This document shows positions 25,039 through 37,160 of a DNA stretch of 64,000 nt, piece by piece. Under the pieces are notes generated by a model that saw only the letters and a list, made by a program, of their open reading frames with translations, was not told the DNA's origin and did not search any database. This DNA comes from Patagioenas fasciata. Its lineage: Eukaryota > Chordata > Aves > Columbiformes > Columbidae. The position numbers and the translations under genes were made by a program. The stretch covers positions 122,234,001-122,298,000 of the forward strand of contig NC_092520.1 in NCBI RefSeq assembly GCF_037038585.1. Direction: 5' to 3'. Numbering within the stretch: position 1 is the first letter of the stretch; every line of letters starts with the position of its first letter.

Positions 25039-28000
25039 CTATAACCACCTCTGAGCTGATGATTTCTATACTTGGAAGGAAGGCTTTGAGTATGTGATAG
25101 TCAGTTCCATGACTGATTATTTTCTGTGTTAGTTATCTTTAAAATAGTGTGGTAGGCAAATAATGTGTTGAAGTAAGGGAACAAAACAGAACATGCTGTG
25201 CCAACATGTAAGTTGCTTGCTTACCTGTTCTTCAAATAGTCTGTGCAATTTTAGTCCCTTGAGCTTAAAAGCAAACAAACAAATCTAAAAAATGACTGCT
25301 CTTAGTAATTTTTTTTTTTCTTGGTGAGAGCACAAAGCCTTAGTGTGACAAGCTATGCTGTTAGGTTTCCAGCTGATGGGGAACTATATGTGGAGTGCAG
25401 GGAAGGAATCTCAATCTAGAGCTGCCATTGTGATCAAAGTGTCTTCCCTTTTTGAAGCATTTTATCAAGGAGATATTGAGAGATAAAAGGCTACAGGGGT
25501 GGTATTAGTGATTAAACTGCCCCTGCCCCACTCTGCAATAACTTATGTAAATCAGGGCACACATTTATTTTGCATTCAAATATCAATCTTTCAGTGCCTT
25601 CTTTTCATCTATACAGTCAATTGTATGAGCAATCCTGCCTACGTCAGGTGTGTCTTTGACTTAAGTGCTGTTCTCATCTGAAGGAAAATCTTCCAGTAAG
25701 CCTCACCTCCTTCAGTGGCACAGCTGAGCGTCTTGCATCTAGTTCTGAATGTTGTAGAATAGTGGTGATTTATTGCAGCTTGAATATCTCAAGTTTATCT
25801 CTAAAAGTTTGGGCTGTGGACTGGAAGCTGTGTTATCTTCTCAGTTTTGCACTTTTAAGAGGAAAGAGAGGCTGTCTTTGCCAGAGATCTCGCGTGAAGG
25901 CAGCTGTACATACAAAGTATGAACTAGGTAGTATATTGTTTTGAAACATGTCCGCTGTCATATTATGTTGGCATCTGTGTTGAACTTAAAGTGTAGTAAT
26001 GCTAGTTTTGAAACTTTTGGACTTGACTCTGAAGAGCATACTAGAATGAAAACCTTTTAAGAATGAACTGATGTCCAGAAAGTGGCAATTTTCGTGTCAT
26101 GTGTGTAATTGCCTTTTGGTATCATTTAAGGCAGTTGGTAGTAGGTGATGGGACTGACTTAAGTGCAAATGAAGTTCAACGTACTTGATTTACAGAAAGC
26201 AGAAAAGCTGAAGCTGACTAAAACTGAGTGATTAGGTGTTACTCTGGATCTCCTGAGTAGAATTTCTGTCATCACCTTGAATTCACAGCCCTACAAATAA
26301 GTGAAGAAATGGAGCTTTTAGAATAATTTTTAAGCAAGCAATGCTAAACTTAAGTCTTAACCTCAGGTTATAACAACTTATAAATGAACATACCTAAAAT
26401 GAGTTACTTTTCTCAAAGCTGAAGTCTGTCTCTTATTTCTCAGAGTTTTGTCACTGAGAATAAGAAAACTAGTTTTGAAGTGATTTAAGGATGTCACAGT
26501 GACGCAGTTGAGGACAAACTGGTGCTAACAGAGGTTTTGTATGGATTCATATACGCAGCTTTGAAGAGTTAAAAGCTTCTAAAATACACATGACGAAAGC
26601 CGAATATCTGCTTGTGGATCAGAGTTCAAGAAATAAGTAATAGAGAAGACTGAAGAAAACCTTTACTCAAAAGAGTAACTGGAAAGGACACAAATAGAAG
26701 AAGCAAGTGATGAAAAACATTTGAGAAATCAGCTATTTAATTATGAAGTTGAATATAACATTCAAGTTAAAAGCAGTAGACCTGAGGATGAAAAAAGTAT
26801 TTGAAATTGCTCTATCTTAATAAGTAAATATGTGCTAGCTAAAAGCACTGGTGCTCTTGAACACAGAACTTTTGGTTTCAAAAATTTTAGGTGCTAATAG
26901 CTGAGAGTTAAAAATAAAATGAATTTGCCATTCTAGATGTTTTCTGAATTAAATTCTTCTTTTGGTTTTTGGTAATTTCTTCATGTATAACTGTTAGTTC
27001 CTTGATTTGCAAAGGAAGTGAGGGTAGTCTTGAAATAGGGGTAGAAAAAATGTGAATCAGCAGGTTGCTAGTTAAGAGGATTTGGAATGAGAAGACTTTT
27101 AAAAGCAATGTAATCTGAAATCTTCTCAGAGTAGTGAGGTCTGGGTGAATCAAATGGTCCTGAGAGACCTAGTGGTGTAAGTATATGGAATGGATAGTTG
27201 CAAATAAGCTCCTGAGAGCTTGTAGTTGAGTCCATCAGCAGTTGTGCCATATTGGGTAACAAGAATATGGAGAAAGACCAGATTATTACTTTGCTAAAAA
27301 TGCCTGTTAGTAATCTTATAGTAATTAGACCATCAAAATCTTCAAACTAATCATGCCTCTACCCTAGTGCAGGATCAGTTTAGGTTAGTTTTGCTGCTTC
27401 TTTTTTTATATAACTAAACATCAAACCTTTCTGCAGGTTGTGGAGGTTTACTCCTTTGGCTAGCATGTTCGTTTGAGGAATTCAGTTTCTGTAGCATTAA
27501 ATATTTTCTTCAGCAAGTTTTGTTGTTGCTTGGATTTGTGGTGTTCTTGTTGTTGCTTCAGTTTCTCCTTCCTAATCTGCACAGGTATACTCAGCAGTGC
27601 AGGCATTCTCTTTTTGCAGTTTGAATACTTCAGGATCTTTATTGGGTTACCTTCTTTGAGAACAACGATTTCTTCCTTGTAGGTTGTGTTTTTCAAGGCC
27701 TTTGAGCACAATTTGTTTGCTTTCGGACTCTAGGTGGCTAATATCTGAAATATTATGTATTATGTAGCATGTTCTAGAGTGACACTTTCAATTCTCAGAA
27801 CATAATCACTTTATACTTGCTGTAACTTTCCGGATAGGCTTTGCTTTCTAACCAGTTAATTAACATTCTGTATCTGGTACTTGTTCCTGCTGACTGCTAT
27901 TGTAACTTGCACCCATTAGAATTTGAAGCTTTTTTTCAGACTGGGAAAGATTTGTTATGTGGAACTTCACTTGTTTTTCTCTATCTAACACTGTTAGTTG

Positions 28001-30165
28001 GCAGCCCCATTGAGAAACAGAACAGAAGCGCAATGCTCGTTTTGACCTCCTGCTATATCTGTTAGATATTTTGGTTATGTGTTTAAACTGGATGTCACAT
28101 AGGAGAACTTTAACCTTTTTGTCTAGATCAGTTTGTCAGAAATATTGACTTATCTTTTGTGTTTCAAAAAATTGTGAAGATAGTCTGGGACTCAATCAAA
28201 TGTTTGAGTTAGATGAATAACTGCTTTTTTGATCTCTCTTGATTTTTTTTTTCCCTTGGTATAGTTATGCCTATTGCTCTGGTACTTGGGGAATTTATTT
28301 AAATGGGAAAGTGAAGCATTTTATGGTGTTGAGGGAGAGGGAGTGCTGTATATTTCTATGAATCAGTTTTGAACTACTTGTTTACTCTTACTACTAGTTT
28401 TTTGAGGGAGTGGGACAAAGGATGAGATGTTTCCTCTAGTCCTGCTTTTGAGGCTGACCTATTGTTTGGAAAAAGAGCACCTCGTAGTTTTGCTTGTTTC
28501 CTTTTCAAGGGAGAGGGATTTAGAGGTTTGTCTGGTTAAACAGAGGTTGGAATTTTCATTACGGAAGAACTTCCAGCTGCCTTGTAGCTTGCCTTACTTA
28601 TTAGTTCAACATGTCTTGTAAACATCTGAATGTTTAGTTTCAGGGTAAACACAAGTGTCTTAATTTGCAGTGTGTTAACAAACATAGAAGATTATAATGT
28701 AAGAGCATGTAAAACAGACACTGATGCTAGTATGGTTTAGGTTGAAATTCCAGATAAAACTTGAAAGTTCATGGGACTTTGTAAACATTCTTCGTGACTA
28801 GTTAGATTTAAAGCTTTAACCTCATAAAATTGGATTTCTAAGTGTGTCCTTCAGAAGTCAATTTGAATCATGGGCCTAACCTTTTTTAAACTTTCCTCTA
28901 GTGTCTTGGATGGTATTTGGTTTCCTGCTGCTTATAATACTGAAGATCTGTGCAGTATGGTAGGAAACAGACTGTGCAGGGGCAAAGCGTGTACCCTATG
29001 TGGATGTAGTGAAACTAGAGCAGAAGCACCAGATAACGTGAAGAAAACAGCATTGTAAGAGTAGTGGGTCACAACCATGACTGACTTAAAGTGCAGAGGT
29101 GTGGAGCTTTTTTGAAGTTCCAACTCATGACTGTATGAGTTGGGCTCAAGCTATGTGAATGTTTTGAACTCTGAGTTTAACTACCTTTTTTCTTAGGCTT
29201 TGTACTACACTGGAGTAAAGTACCTCTTTCTAATGTTTCCTTGATTTCTGTAATGAAAATGTCAATCTTGCTGATAGTGTTTATTGTGGTGCTGTAGAGG
29301 TTTGCATACTTTATCACCTTGGCCCATTTGTATTAGGATGAGGGTATTTTGTCCAGTATTGTGTTATCTGGCCTTTTAATAGCCTCTTGGTAGAAATGAT
29401 GTGATATGTATAAACAGCAGGTGGAGGTTCAAAGTACATTCTGCAGAACATCCCATGATAAAACTTTGAAAGTTTGTCCATCTTGAGCATGATGTTTTGA
29501 GTAAAACCCAAAACCCTTCAGCAACATTTTAATCTTGATTGAGACAGTATGGAAATTAAGAGTTTTTTTTCATGTGTTTGCAAACTCAACTAGTTCCTGT
29601 GGCCAGTGTCTTTAACTACTAAGTTTCTTGAATTTTTTTTTTTACAGTATTCAACTAGAAATGATGCTACCCTTCCTATAGCTTTTGTAGGCATGTAGAC
29701 CACAGTCACCTAAATGAGATCTGTTTTCATGTTATATTAAGTTAAGTTTTTAGCCTAGTTTTGGTCTGTTTCTAGGTATAGAACATTCAGAAGTTAATAG
29801 GTGAATTTTCAAGTGGTGAATGTGCGTGACAGTACAATGGGGGAAACGTAGGAATATGTCATTATTTAAACAGTTGTCATCATGTTCCTATTTTCCTTTT
29901 AGTATCAGGCAAAATTGACCTCTGGAGTCAAAAGATTGGATCCCTTGAACATTAATAACATGAGAAAACAGCCTGAGATAGCTGTGAATTGCAGAGAAAG
30001 GCCAAGAGGATTTCAGTAGTCTTGGCTTCAAACCGTTGAATTGCTACACCTCATTTTACCAAAATTTTTTTGCTTTCCGGTAGGCTTTTGTATAAAATCC
30101 TACGAGGTTTTAAGAACTGTTCTTCTAAGATGGAAATAATGTACCTCTGGTTTGCTTAAAAAGAC

Positions 30166-30226
30166 GACAAAACCACCCCCCAAAAAAACCAAAACAAAAA
30201 CAACAAAACAAACCAAGCACAAAAAT
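30166..30226 (+). repeat. A/C-rich low-complexity tract
   Basis: The stretch is dominated by CAAAA and ACCAAAAC units and resembles the other A/C-rich tracts in the gene. Confidence 0.75.
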
Positions 30227-33200
30227 GCCCATGATTGTCATACAAAAAAAGGGCACTTGAGCTGAGTCTAGTAAATGTAATGTTTACAGAAGCCAACCTC
30301 ATGCCTGTTTCTGCTCCCAGTGCAACTTCCCCCTTCAACTTTATTGGTAAACTAGCACTCCACCTCAAGTGAAGACTGTGATAAAGCAGGTCCTTCTTAG
30401 GTAAGAACATTGCTGGGTTGTAATACTGTTTCTTTGATGTATGTGCTTTTTTTTTTTCCTAAGTGCTTAATAATTCTAACTGCAAGCTAGTGTTGAAGCA
30501 TTTTGTACTACTTAATCTTGAATTTCTTCCACTCCTTGGTTCTGATCTTTTTTTTAACACAGTAATTTGATCATGCTCTGGTACTCAAAAGACACCCACT
30601 GACTTCTTCCCAGTAATTTAAGCATATATTTTTATAAAGCCTCAAGTTGAGGTTTCAGGCTTGTTTTCTGCAGTGTCCTTAAGTGATTTGATGCTCTAGC
30701 TAAACAAATCTTAAAATGCCACTAGATTGTGTGGTTTTGCTCTTGTTGTCTCTGCATTCTCACTTGGGATTGACTGGGCAGGGAATGCACCGATATAGAA
30801 GGCTAAATCAAGAAGAAAACAAGTGAGTTTTGTGGACAGGGCACTCTTAGGTACTGAGTGCTGATGCAGGAGAAGGAGTGCTGGAAGAATGAGTCTTAAG
30901 CTTTCTGACGTTGTCTAAAATTAAACTGACCTAACAGTAATGCTTAGCCTGACCTTAAGAGTGTTTCTTGGGAAGTTCTGCTGACATAGCAAATTGCTGT
31001 CACCACAATGGGATGTTCTTGTTGTTCTGCTCCACTCTTGATTGGAGCTCTTCTTAGTTCCCTGTGTTAGTGTGTGCTAAGGCTAGATATACCCATGAAC
31101 TGAATAACTTGCTGACGTAGGGAAAAAGTTCATGATTTGTGATCTTCTGCAGTTTGGGTTTATTGTCTTGTGGAAACAGTTGACAGCTAGGGCAAAATAA
31201 GTGGCTAGAAATTGTCACTGTGGTCTCTCTGTCTTGCCAGTGGTGTGCTGTTAAGGTAACCAAATAGATTGCTTTTGTGATGAGACCCGTACATGGCTGT
31301 TCCATATAGAAAATATCTAAATCTACTGTTTATTACAACAAGTAAAAAGGCTGGAAGTGTGGAGACTACTCTTATTTCATAGCATGAGTATTTTGTTATA
31401 TTAAAAAGGTCATTATATTTTCAAGATCCTATATTTCCTTGGTATCGTTTTTCAGTTAGAGAAGCTCGATTATGGTTTACAAGTGAACAGGTTCTGTTAA
31501 CATGGTCAGTATTTGATAGCTCCTAGTTCTGTGGTTTTTTGATACTAGAAGTGAGCTTTAGGGATTTTGTTGTTCTTCTTCAACCTGTTTTTGGCAAGTT
31601 AAGTGAGAATGGTAAGTGCCTTCCTGTTCTGAGTAAGATTTGTGCAATATCTGAAACTCTGTTCACCAGCTCTCCAATGTAAACCTCATAAAAACTTCGT
31701 TTTTGAAAAAAGATCAAATCTAGTGTTTATCTGAAATAAAACAACAGCTTGCACAATTCAGACCAAGATACATTTGCAGTACTGGGCTTTGAAATCTGGT
31801 TTGTGGTGATGAGAAGGACGAGTGGGAAAATGAAGAGATACTGCAGCTAATTTTGGGGAGGGAGCCGGGGATGTCAGAACTGTCAGAATTCGAAGGGCCA
31901 AAACCAAGTTCCTCTGGAAGGTGTTTTACTAGAAATAGTAGAACAGGAAGCTTATACTTGCCCTCTCTGCACTCTCAAATGAGAAAATCCATTGCTCAAC
32001 TTTGAAATTATTTCATCATAAGATTTTAAGTTGAGGCAGGGCAGTCTCCTGGTATGTGTGGAGAGGACTTATAAAAAAACAGTAATTTACTATTCATGGC
32101 TCAAGTTGTTAAAATTAGAGACAGAGAGGAACTGTCACAGTTTGAGAAGCTGAGATTTGGACTGTCAGTGTCTGCATGCAATTAACAGGATTTTCTGTGA
32201 AATAATTTGAGTCTTATTAGCATGTATCGAAATAGATTGGAGAATAGGTGTGTCAAGTATATCAACTAGCAGGAGTATCCACCTACTCAACTCCTGTTAG
32301 CCTTAGACACAAGGTAGTTTTGTGATAGTCTCAGATGTGAAGTATTACAAGCACTGATCAAAAAATCAGTTAGTGCATAGGGTCTTCACTAAAACTGAAA
32401 CATCTAAAGGTGCTGGAGATGGCAGTACCTTGCTGCATATGAAACAGTACTTGGACAACCTCTTGCTGATCAAAACAAGGTAAATCCCCTGTCTGTTGCA
32501 TGTGTGATCTTAACAGTAGTATGAAGTGTTTTGTTAAAGGAGGAAGTGTGGCTGGGTGGTACGAAGACTTCTGAAACATTTTTTACAGGCTGAATTAGAC
32601 AGTTGGGTCAAAGTTTTGAAATGAGTGGGACTAGTTTCCATACTGCAGTATGATACTCAAGTGATTATTGTGACCCACCAGTAAAACTCATCTGTTATTA
32701 CCTTCAATAAGTGGGTTATACAAGTACCTCATTCCATGTTTCAGACATGCTGGAACATATGACCTGTCAGGTCACACATGATTGAGGAAATAAGAGAGAA
32801 GACATAAGCTATTTTTTTTTATGTCTTACAAGTGAACAAAAAGAAAAGGGGGAAGAGATTCACAAAAGCTATACCAAATCTAAAGAAAAATATAAGAAAA
32901 CTTCTTGATGCTGTTTTTTGCCTTGAAGTTATAAAATAAGAACTTGATTAGTAAGTGAATACAGATTGTTTCCTTAAAGGGTACTTAGAATGATAAGTGA
33001 GGACTTCAATATTGTGCAAGTGAAGATGGTTGGATGTCAGTACTGGATTTCAAGAGGAGGAGAGCTAGGCTTTATTAAAACAGTAAATGTGTCTTATGCA
33101 TCAGTACGTTTGATCAGTCAAGGAGATAGATAATGTGGTCTTCAAATGTCTTGTTCTTCAGAATCTTGTGCATTGTAAACTTCTAAAGCTTTGGTTTGGA

Positions 33201-33925
33201 GTAGACATGTAGCTGCTAGTCATTATCCTCATTAAGCATTCATTAAGTACAATCTTTGACCAAAATATTGACTCTTGAGTGCAAGTATCAATGTCAAAGG
33301 AAATACCTGTCTTAGAGTCCTGAGTCTTGGAGAGCCCTACCTATCAGCATAGTAATTCACTTCCTGTTAGTTTGATTTCTCAGCAACCAAAAGAAGTTAG
33401 TTAAATAATGATAGCTGACTGAAGATTAAATCCAAAGATGCTATGCAAATTAAAGATGTGGTTGTTCTCACTTGAGCTTTAAACTGTTTTAAGAACTCTA
33501 AACATGTTAGAGTATATATGCTGTTACATAAACTATATGTAAGTTCAAGTTAAATAGTTAGCTTAGATGATTTTTTTTTTTGTCTTGGGAGTCTGAACAT
33601 GTATTGGAAGATGAGAAATGTGCAAAATTTGGTGTAATGATCTACTGGCTCTACTTCCTTTATTGCAGAAGGTCAACAATAAGATATAACTGTTGAATGT
33701 TCTATAGCTGCGAGTGTGTGTATACAAGTATATATGAGGCCTGCTCAGTTCAGTCTGTGGATCCTGAAAGTAGCAACGCTAAAGAAGTTTGACTTCTGAA
33801 ATATTCATGGACTTCATGTGAGAACATGATATTCTCATGGCACAAATGAGCTGTTTGAAGTGTTCTTTGGTGGGGAAGCATGTTTTATTTTCACATCTTC
33901 AAAAAGGGATAACTGTTGGTTGAGC

Positions 33926-34490
33926 AGAATTGTAGAATGTCCTGAATTGGAAGGGACGCACAAGGATCACTGAGTCCAACTGCTGTTCCTGAATATGACA
34001 ACCCCAAAATTCACACAATGTGTCTGAGGGTGTTGTCCAGTTGTTTCTTGAACACTGTCAGGCTTGGGGCTGTGACACCTACCTGGGGAGCCTGTTCCAG
34101 TGCTCCACCACCCTTTTGGGTGAAGAACCTTTTCCTAATGTCCAACCTGAACCTCCCCTGGCACATCTTCCTGCCATTCTCTCAGGTTCTGTCATTGGTC
34201 ACTAGAGAGAAGAGTTTGGTGCTTGCCCCTCCTCCCCTTGTGAGGAAGCTGTAGCCCCATGAGGTCTCCCCTCAGTCTCCTCTTCTCCAGGCTGAACAAA
34301 CCAAGTGACTTCAGCTGCTCCTCATATGGCTTCCCCTCCAAACTCTTCAACAACTTTGTGTCCCTCTTCTGGACACTCTATAGTAGCTTTATGTCCTTTT
34401 TATACTGTGTTGCCCAGAGCTGCATGCAGTGGTCCAGGTGAGGCCGCACCAGTGCAGAGCAGAGCAGAGCGGGACGATCACTTCCCCTCA
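33926..34490 (-). mobile_element. CR1 LINE 3' end, antisense to NECTIN3
   Basis: On the minus strand this is the end of CR1 ORF2 plus the 3'UTR, with the element's 3' end at the left. It is plainly alignable, almost phrase for phrase, with the longer copy at 46566-48911. Shared phrases include GTCCTGAATTGGAAGGGAC, CACTGTCAGGCTTGGGGC, CTGGGGAGCCTGTTCCAGTG and AACCTTTTCCT. Both therefore belong to the same CR1 subfamily. The copy stops being homologous near 34490, which is its 5' truncation point. Confidence 0.9.
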
Positions 34491-34551
34491 ACTGCCGTAT
34501 TGTCTTGTTAAATGTACTCTGTCCATCTTTATGTAACTAAAGTTTGTATTC

Positions 34552-34700
34552 CAGGGGTGTCAAACTCACTTTACCAGGTGCAAAATCAGCCTTGACGTTG
34601 CCTTCAAAGGGCCAAATGTAATTTTAGGACTGTGTAAATGTAGGAGTTGTTACAGTTGTACAGTCCTGCTCTAATTATTAGAAGTACAGTTGTCCAAAAA
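34552..34700. mobile_element. hAT-like element (MITE), copy 2, one arm preserved
   Basis: It starts with CAGGGGTGTCAAACTCAC and continues with AAATCAGCCTTGACGTTGCC, CTTCAAAGGGCCAAATGTAA and TTTTAGGACTGTGTAAATG. Its first 100 bases correspond, on the opposite strand, to copy 1 (18719-18865), including the loop. The second arm is not evident; the element grades into sequence before the A-rich tract at 34696. It lies about 60 bases beyond the antisense CR1. The right boundary is uncertain. Confidence 0.65.
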
Positions 34701-34743
34701 AAAAAACTAAAAACACACACACACAAAAAAAAAAAAAACCACC
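34696..34743 (+). repeat. A-rich tract with an (AC)n core
   Basis: An A run, a short (AC)n block and a second A run (14 A) form a compound simple repeat immediately right of the hAT-like copy. Confidence 0.8.
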
Positions 34744-36821
34744 CAGACAAAACAGCTTGTGCGTTCTACTATCTGGAATGACTTTGTTACCTTTCTGAGG
34801 TCCAAGCAGCTTTTTTGGAAGTTCACTTCTAGGGCTTTCCTGTACTAAATTTGTTGGAGTTACATACAGATAATCATTATGTTAAGGTTCAGTACAGGTT
34901 AAGATTCAGTAGATTTAAATATTGCAGATTGCTCATTTCTAACAAAAGTGTCTTTTTTACTTAAGTGACATTACAGGTTATGTATATTCTTTACATTCTG
35001 AAATACATTGCAGATATGTAACTTGTGAGCCTTATTTAGATAGAAGGTAGAAGGCAATAGTTCAATACTTCCTAAGGAACATTCCACCTTATGCTTAAGT
35101 ATAACAATGGCAAATGGAGACAAAATTTGGAGGAAAATTCTGTGCATTTCAGTGTTCAAATAGTTGCTTTTTTTCCAATGTCTGTCTCTATAGTATGTGT
35201 TAGTTTAAGAGGCATAAGACAACTAGGTGATATGTTCTTTCACTGCTTGTGGGTTAGTCATGGTAGATACTCTCTATATGAAACTTAATCCATTTTTGAG
35301 TTTTCTGGCTATTTTGTTCCCCCTTCACAAGTCTCTCTTAGTGACCGGTGTATCAACAATCTTGGTATAACATTCTGGCTTAGTTATATTTATTTGTACA
35401 ACTTAATGATTTCATATTATTAGCTTCAGTAGTTTTATACTGAAGAAATCCATAGCTTAATCTTTAAATCACTTGTTTAGGTGACTTCATTGACTTAGTT
35501 ATGGTTTGAACACTGAACAATCAGTTGCTGGGAAGTGGAAAGCTCTTAGAGATGGGTTAATACATAAAGGCATAAAGATAGTTCTTTTCCTGAACACGTG
35601 GTTTCTCTTTTGTGGGAACTTGTTGGCTGAAAAGGCAGCTAATGTCTCAAGCTGAATGACCTTTTCATGCTTATGAAAATGGGACTACTAAAATTTAGGC
35701 TTGAATCTTGTTTCATGGGTGAACTTTCTCAGCAACAGCATGAGTACTGATTTGATAACTGAAGAGAAAATCAGAGCAGTTGAAATGACTGTTAAAACTT
35801 AAGCACAGTAATAAGAAATACAGTGTGGAATAAGACTTTGATTCTTTTGCGTTGTATTAGTTTATTCCAAGAGAAGGAATGATTGAAGTTGCTGGAGCAT
35901 CTGTTTGGCCAAAGAAATTATCAACCAGTTTAATGAACTGCTTTGTCCTGGTGGATTTCCTTTCTTGAAAGGTCATATAAAATGCTAAGCTCAGAATGCA
36001 GTTGGTACTGTTGAAATTACTGTAAGTATTAAATAGATATACATTGAATTTGAAGTGAACACTGGACTACACCTACTCTTGCATATATACTCTGTTAATA
36101 CAGAGGGAAGATCTAGTGTGAAGACACTGCACTACACTGTAGCAGAAAGAGTGCGTATGTATGGTAGTACATATCCTTTATTGGAAACTAGGATAAGGAA
36201 GCTGAAATTTTTTTCTGACATTGACTGTAACTGTGAAGATGGAGTGGTTTGTGGTGGGCTTTGCGGTTGTGGGGATTTTGTTTGGGGTTTTTTTGTTAAT
36301 TGTTCCTTTTTAAGTAGTTACTAGCATGGTAAGTGGTAGATGTTTCACTTATGCGTTTCCCTTTAAATTATCTTAATTGTGAGTGTTATACTTCCAAAAG
36401 TCGAAATAAATGGAGTAATTTAACTGTTTACCTGATGCTCTGGATCAATAATGACTGCTGAAGTGCCCTGTTCAATTACTGTGGTTTTTTTTCAGTAAAT
36501 CTGAATACACGCAATGCTCATACCTGGTTAAATTCACAGAAAATTGTTACACAATTATTAGGTCGTTTTTGTAGAAAGTTGTGTGTTAGTGGTGGTATTC
36601 TCTGAAGAATGTTTGATCTAAACTTAGCTTTGATGTTTCTGTTTAAAGCATGCTTTTGTAATGCTGCCACACTGCTGTGGATCAGCTAGAATATGGTTAT
36701 TCACAAGAAAGTATGGGGAATTCTCTTGGAAAAAGGCAAGTTACTTACTGGAGAAGGTTTAATGTGAAGACTTTGAGACATAACCTCCTTGTGTACCAAC
36801 TAATGACTGCTTTGTTTTTAG

Positions 36822-37160
36822 GTGCCTTAGCTGGACCAGTTGTTGATCCACACGTGACAGCAGTTTGGGGGAAGAAGGTTGCTCTGAAATGCATAATTGA
36901 TGTAAATGAAACAATAACACAAGTTTCTTGGGAGAAGATACATGGTAAAAGTTCACAGACTATTGCTGTTCATCATCCTGAATATGGAATATCTGTTCAA
37001 GGAGAATACCAAGGAAGAGTGTCATTTAAAAACTATTCGCTTACTGATGCAACAATCATCTTAAAAAATGTAAGCTTTTCTGATGCAGGAGAATATATTT
37101 GCAAGGCAGTTACATTCCCACTTGGAAATACACAGTCATCAACAACTGTAACAGTACTAG
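36822..37160 (+). CDS. NECTIN3: NECTIN3 coding exon 2: V-type immunoglobulin domain
   Basis: This exon encodes residues 75-187 plus one base of codon 188. It opens with ALAGP, the predicted signal cleavage region (after ALA78), and contains the complete membrane-distal V-type Ig domain. That domain mediates trans contacts between nectins on neighbouring cells. The disulphide cysteines are C98 (VALKC) and C168 (DAGEYICKA), with the typical core W111. Potential N-glycosylation sites are N103, N145 and N157. WEKIHGKSSQT and CKAVTFPLGN are nectin-3 signatures. The acceptor is TTTGTTTTTAG and the donor GTAAGT at 37161. Both flanking introns are phase 1, so the 339-base exon can be skipped without a frameshift. 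The frame also stays open upstream into intron 1 to an ATG at 36677 (see findings). Confidence 0.97.

Larger units (their letters stand above)
9103..36821 (+). other. NECTIN3: NECTIN3 intron 1 (27.7 kb)
   Basis: This phase-1 intron runs from GTAAGT (9103) to a TTTGTTTTTAG acceptor ending at 36821. The first 650 bases are the tail of the CpG island. The rest is AT-rich non-coding sequence holding three sense-strand CR1 pieces (16730-16798, 17258-18290, 23160-23790), one antisense CR1 (33926-34490), two hAT-like elements and several simple tracts, all listed separately. I see no other exon. Long first introns often carry regulatory elements, but none can be named here. Stretches such as 9770-12290, 12530-16720, 26000-30160 and 30430-33920 contain nothing I can identify. 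Confidence 0.9.
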
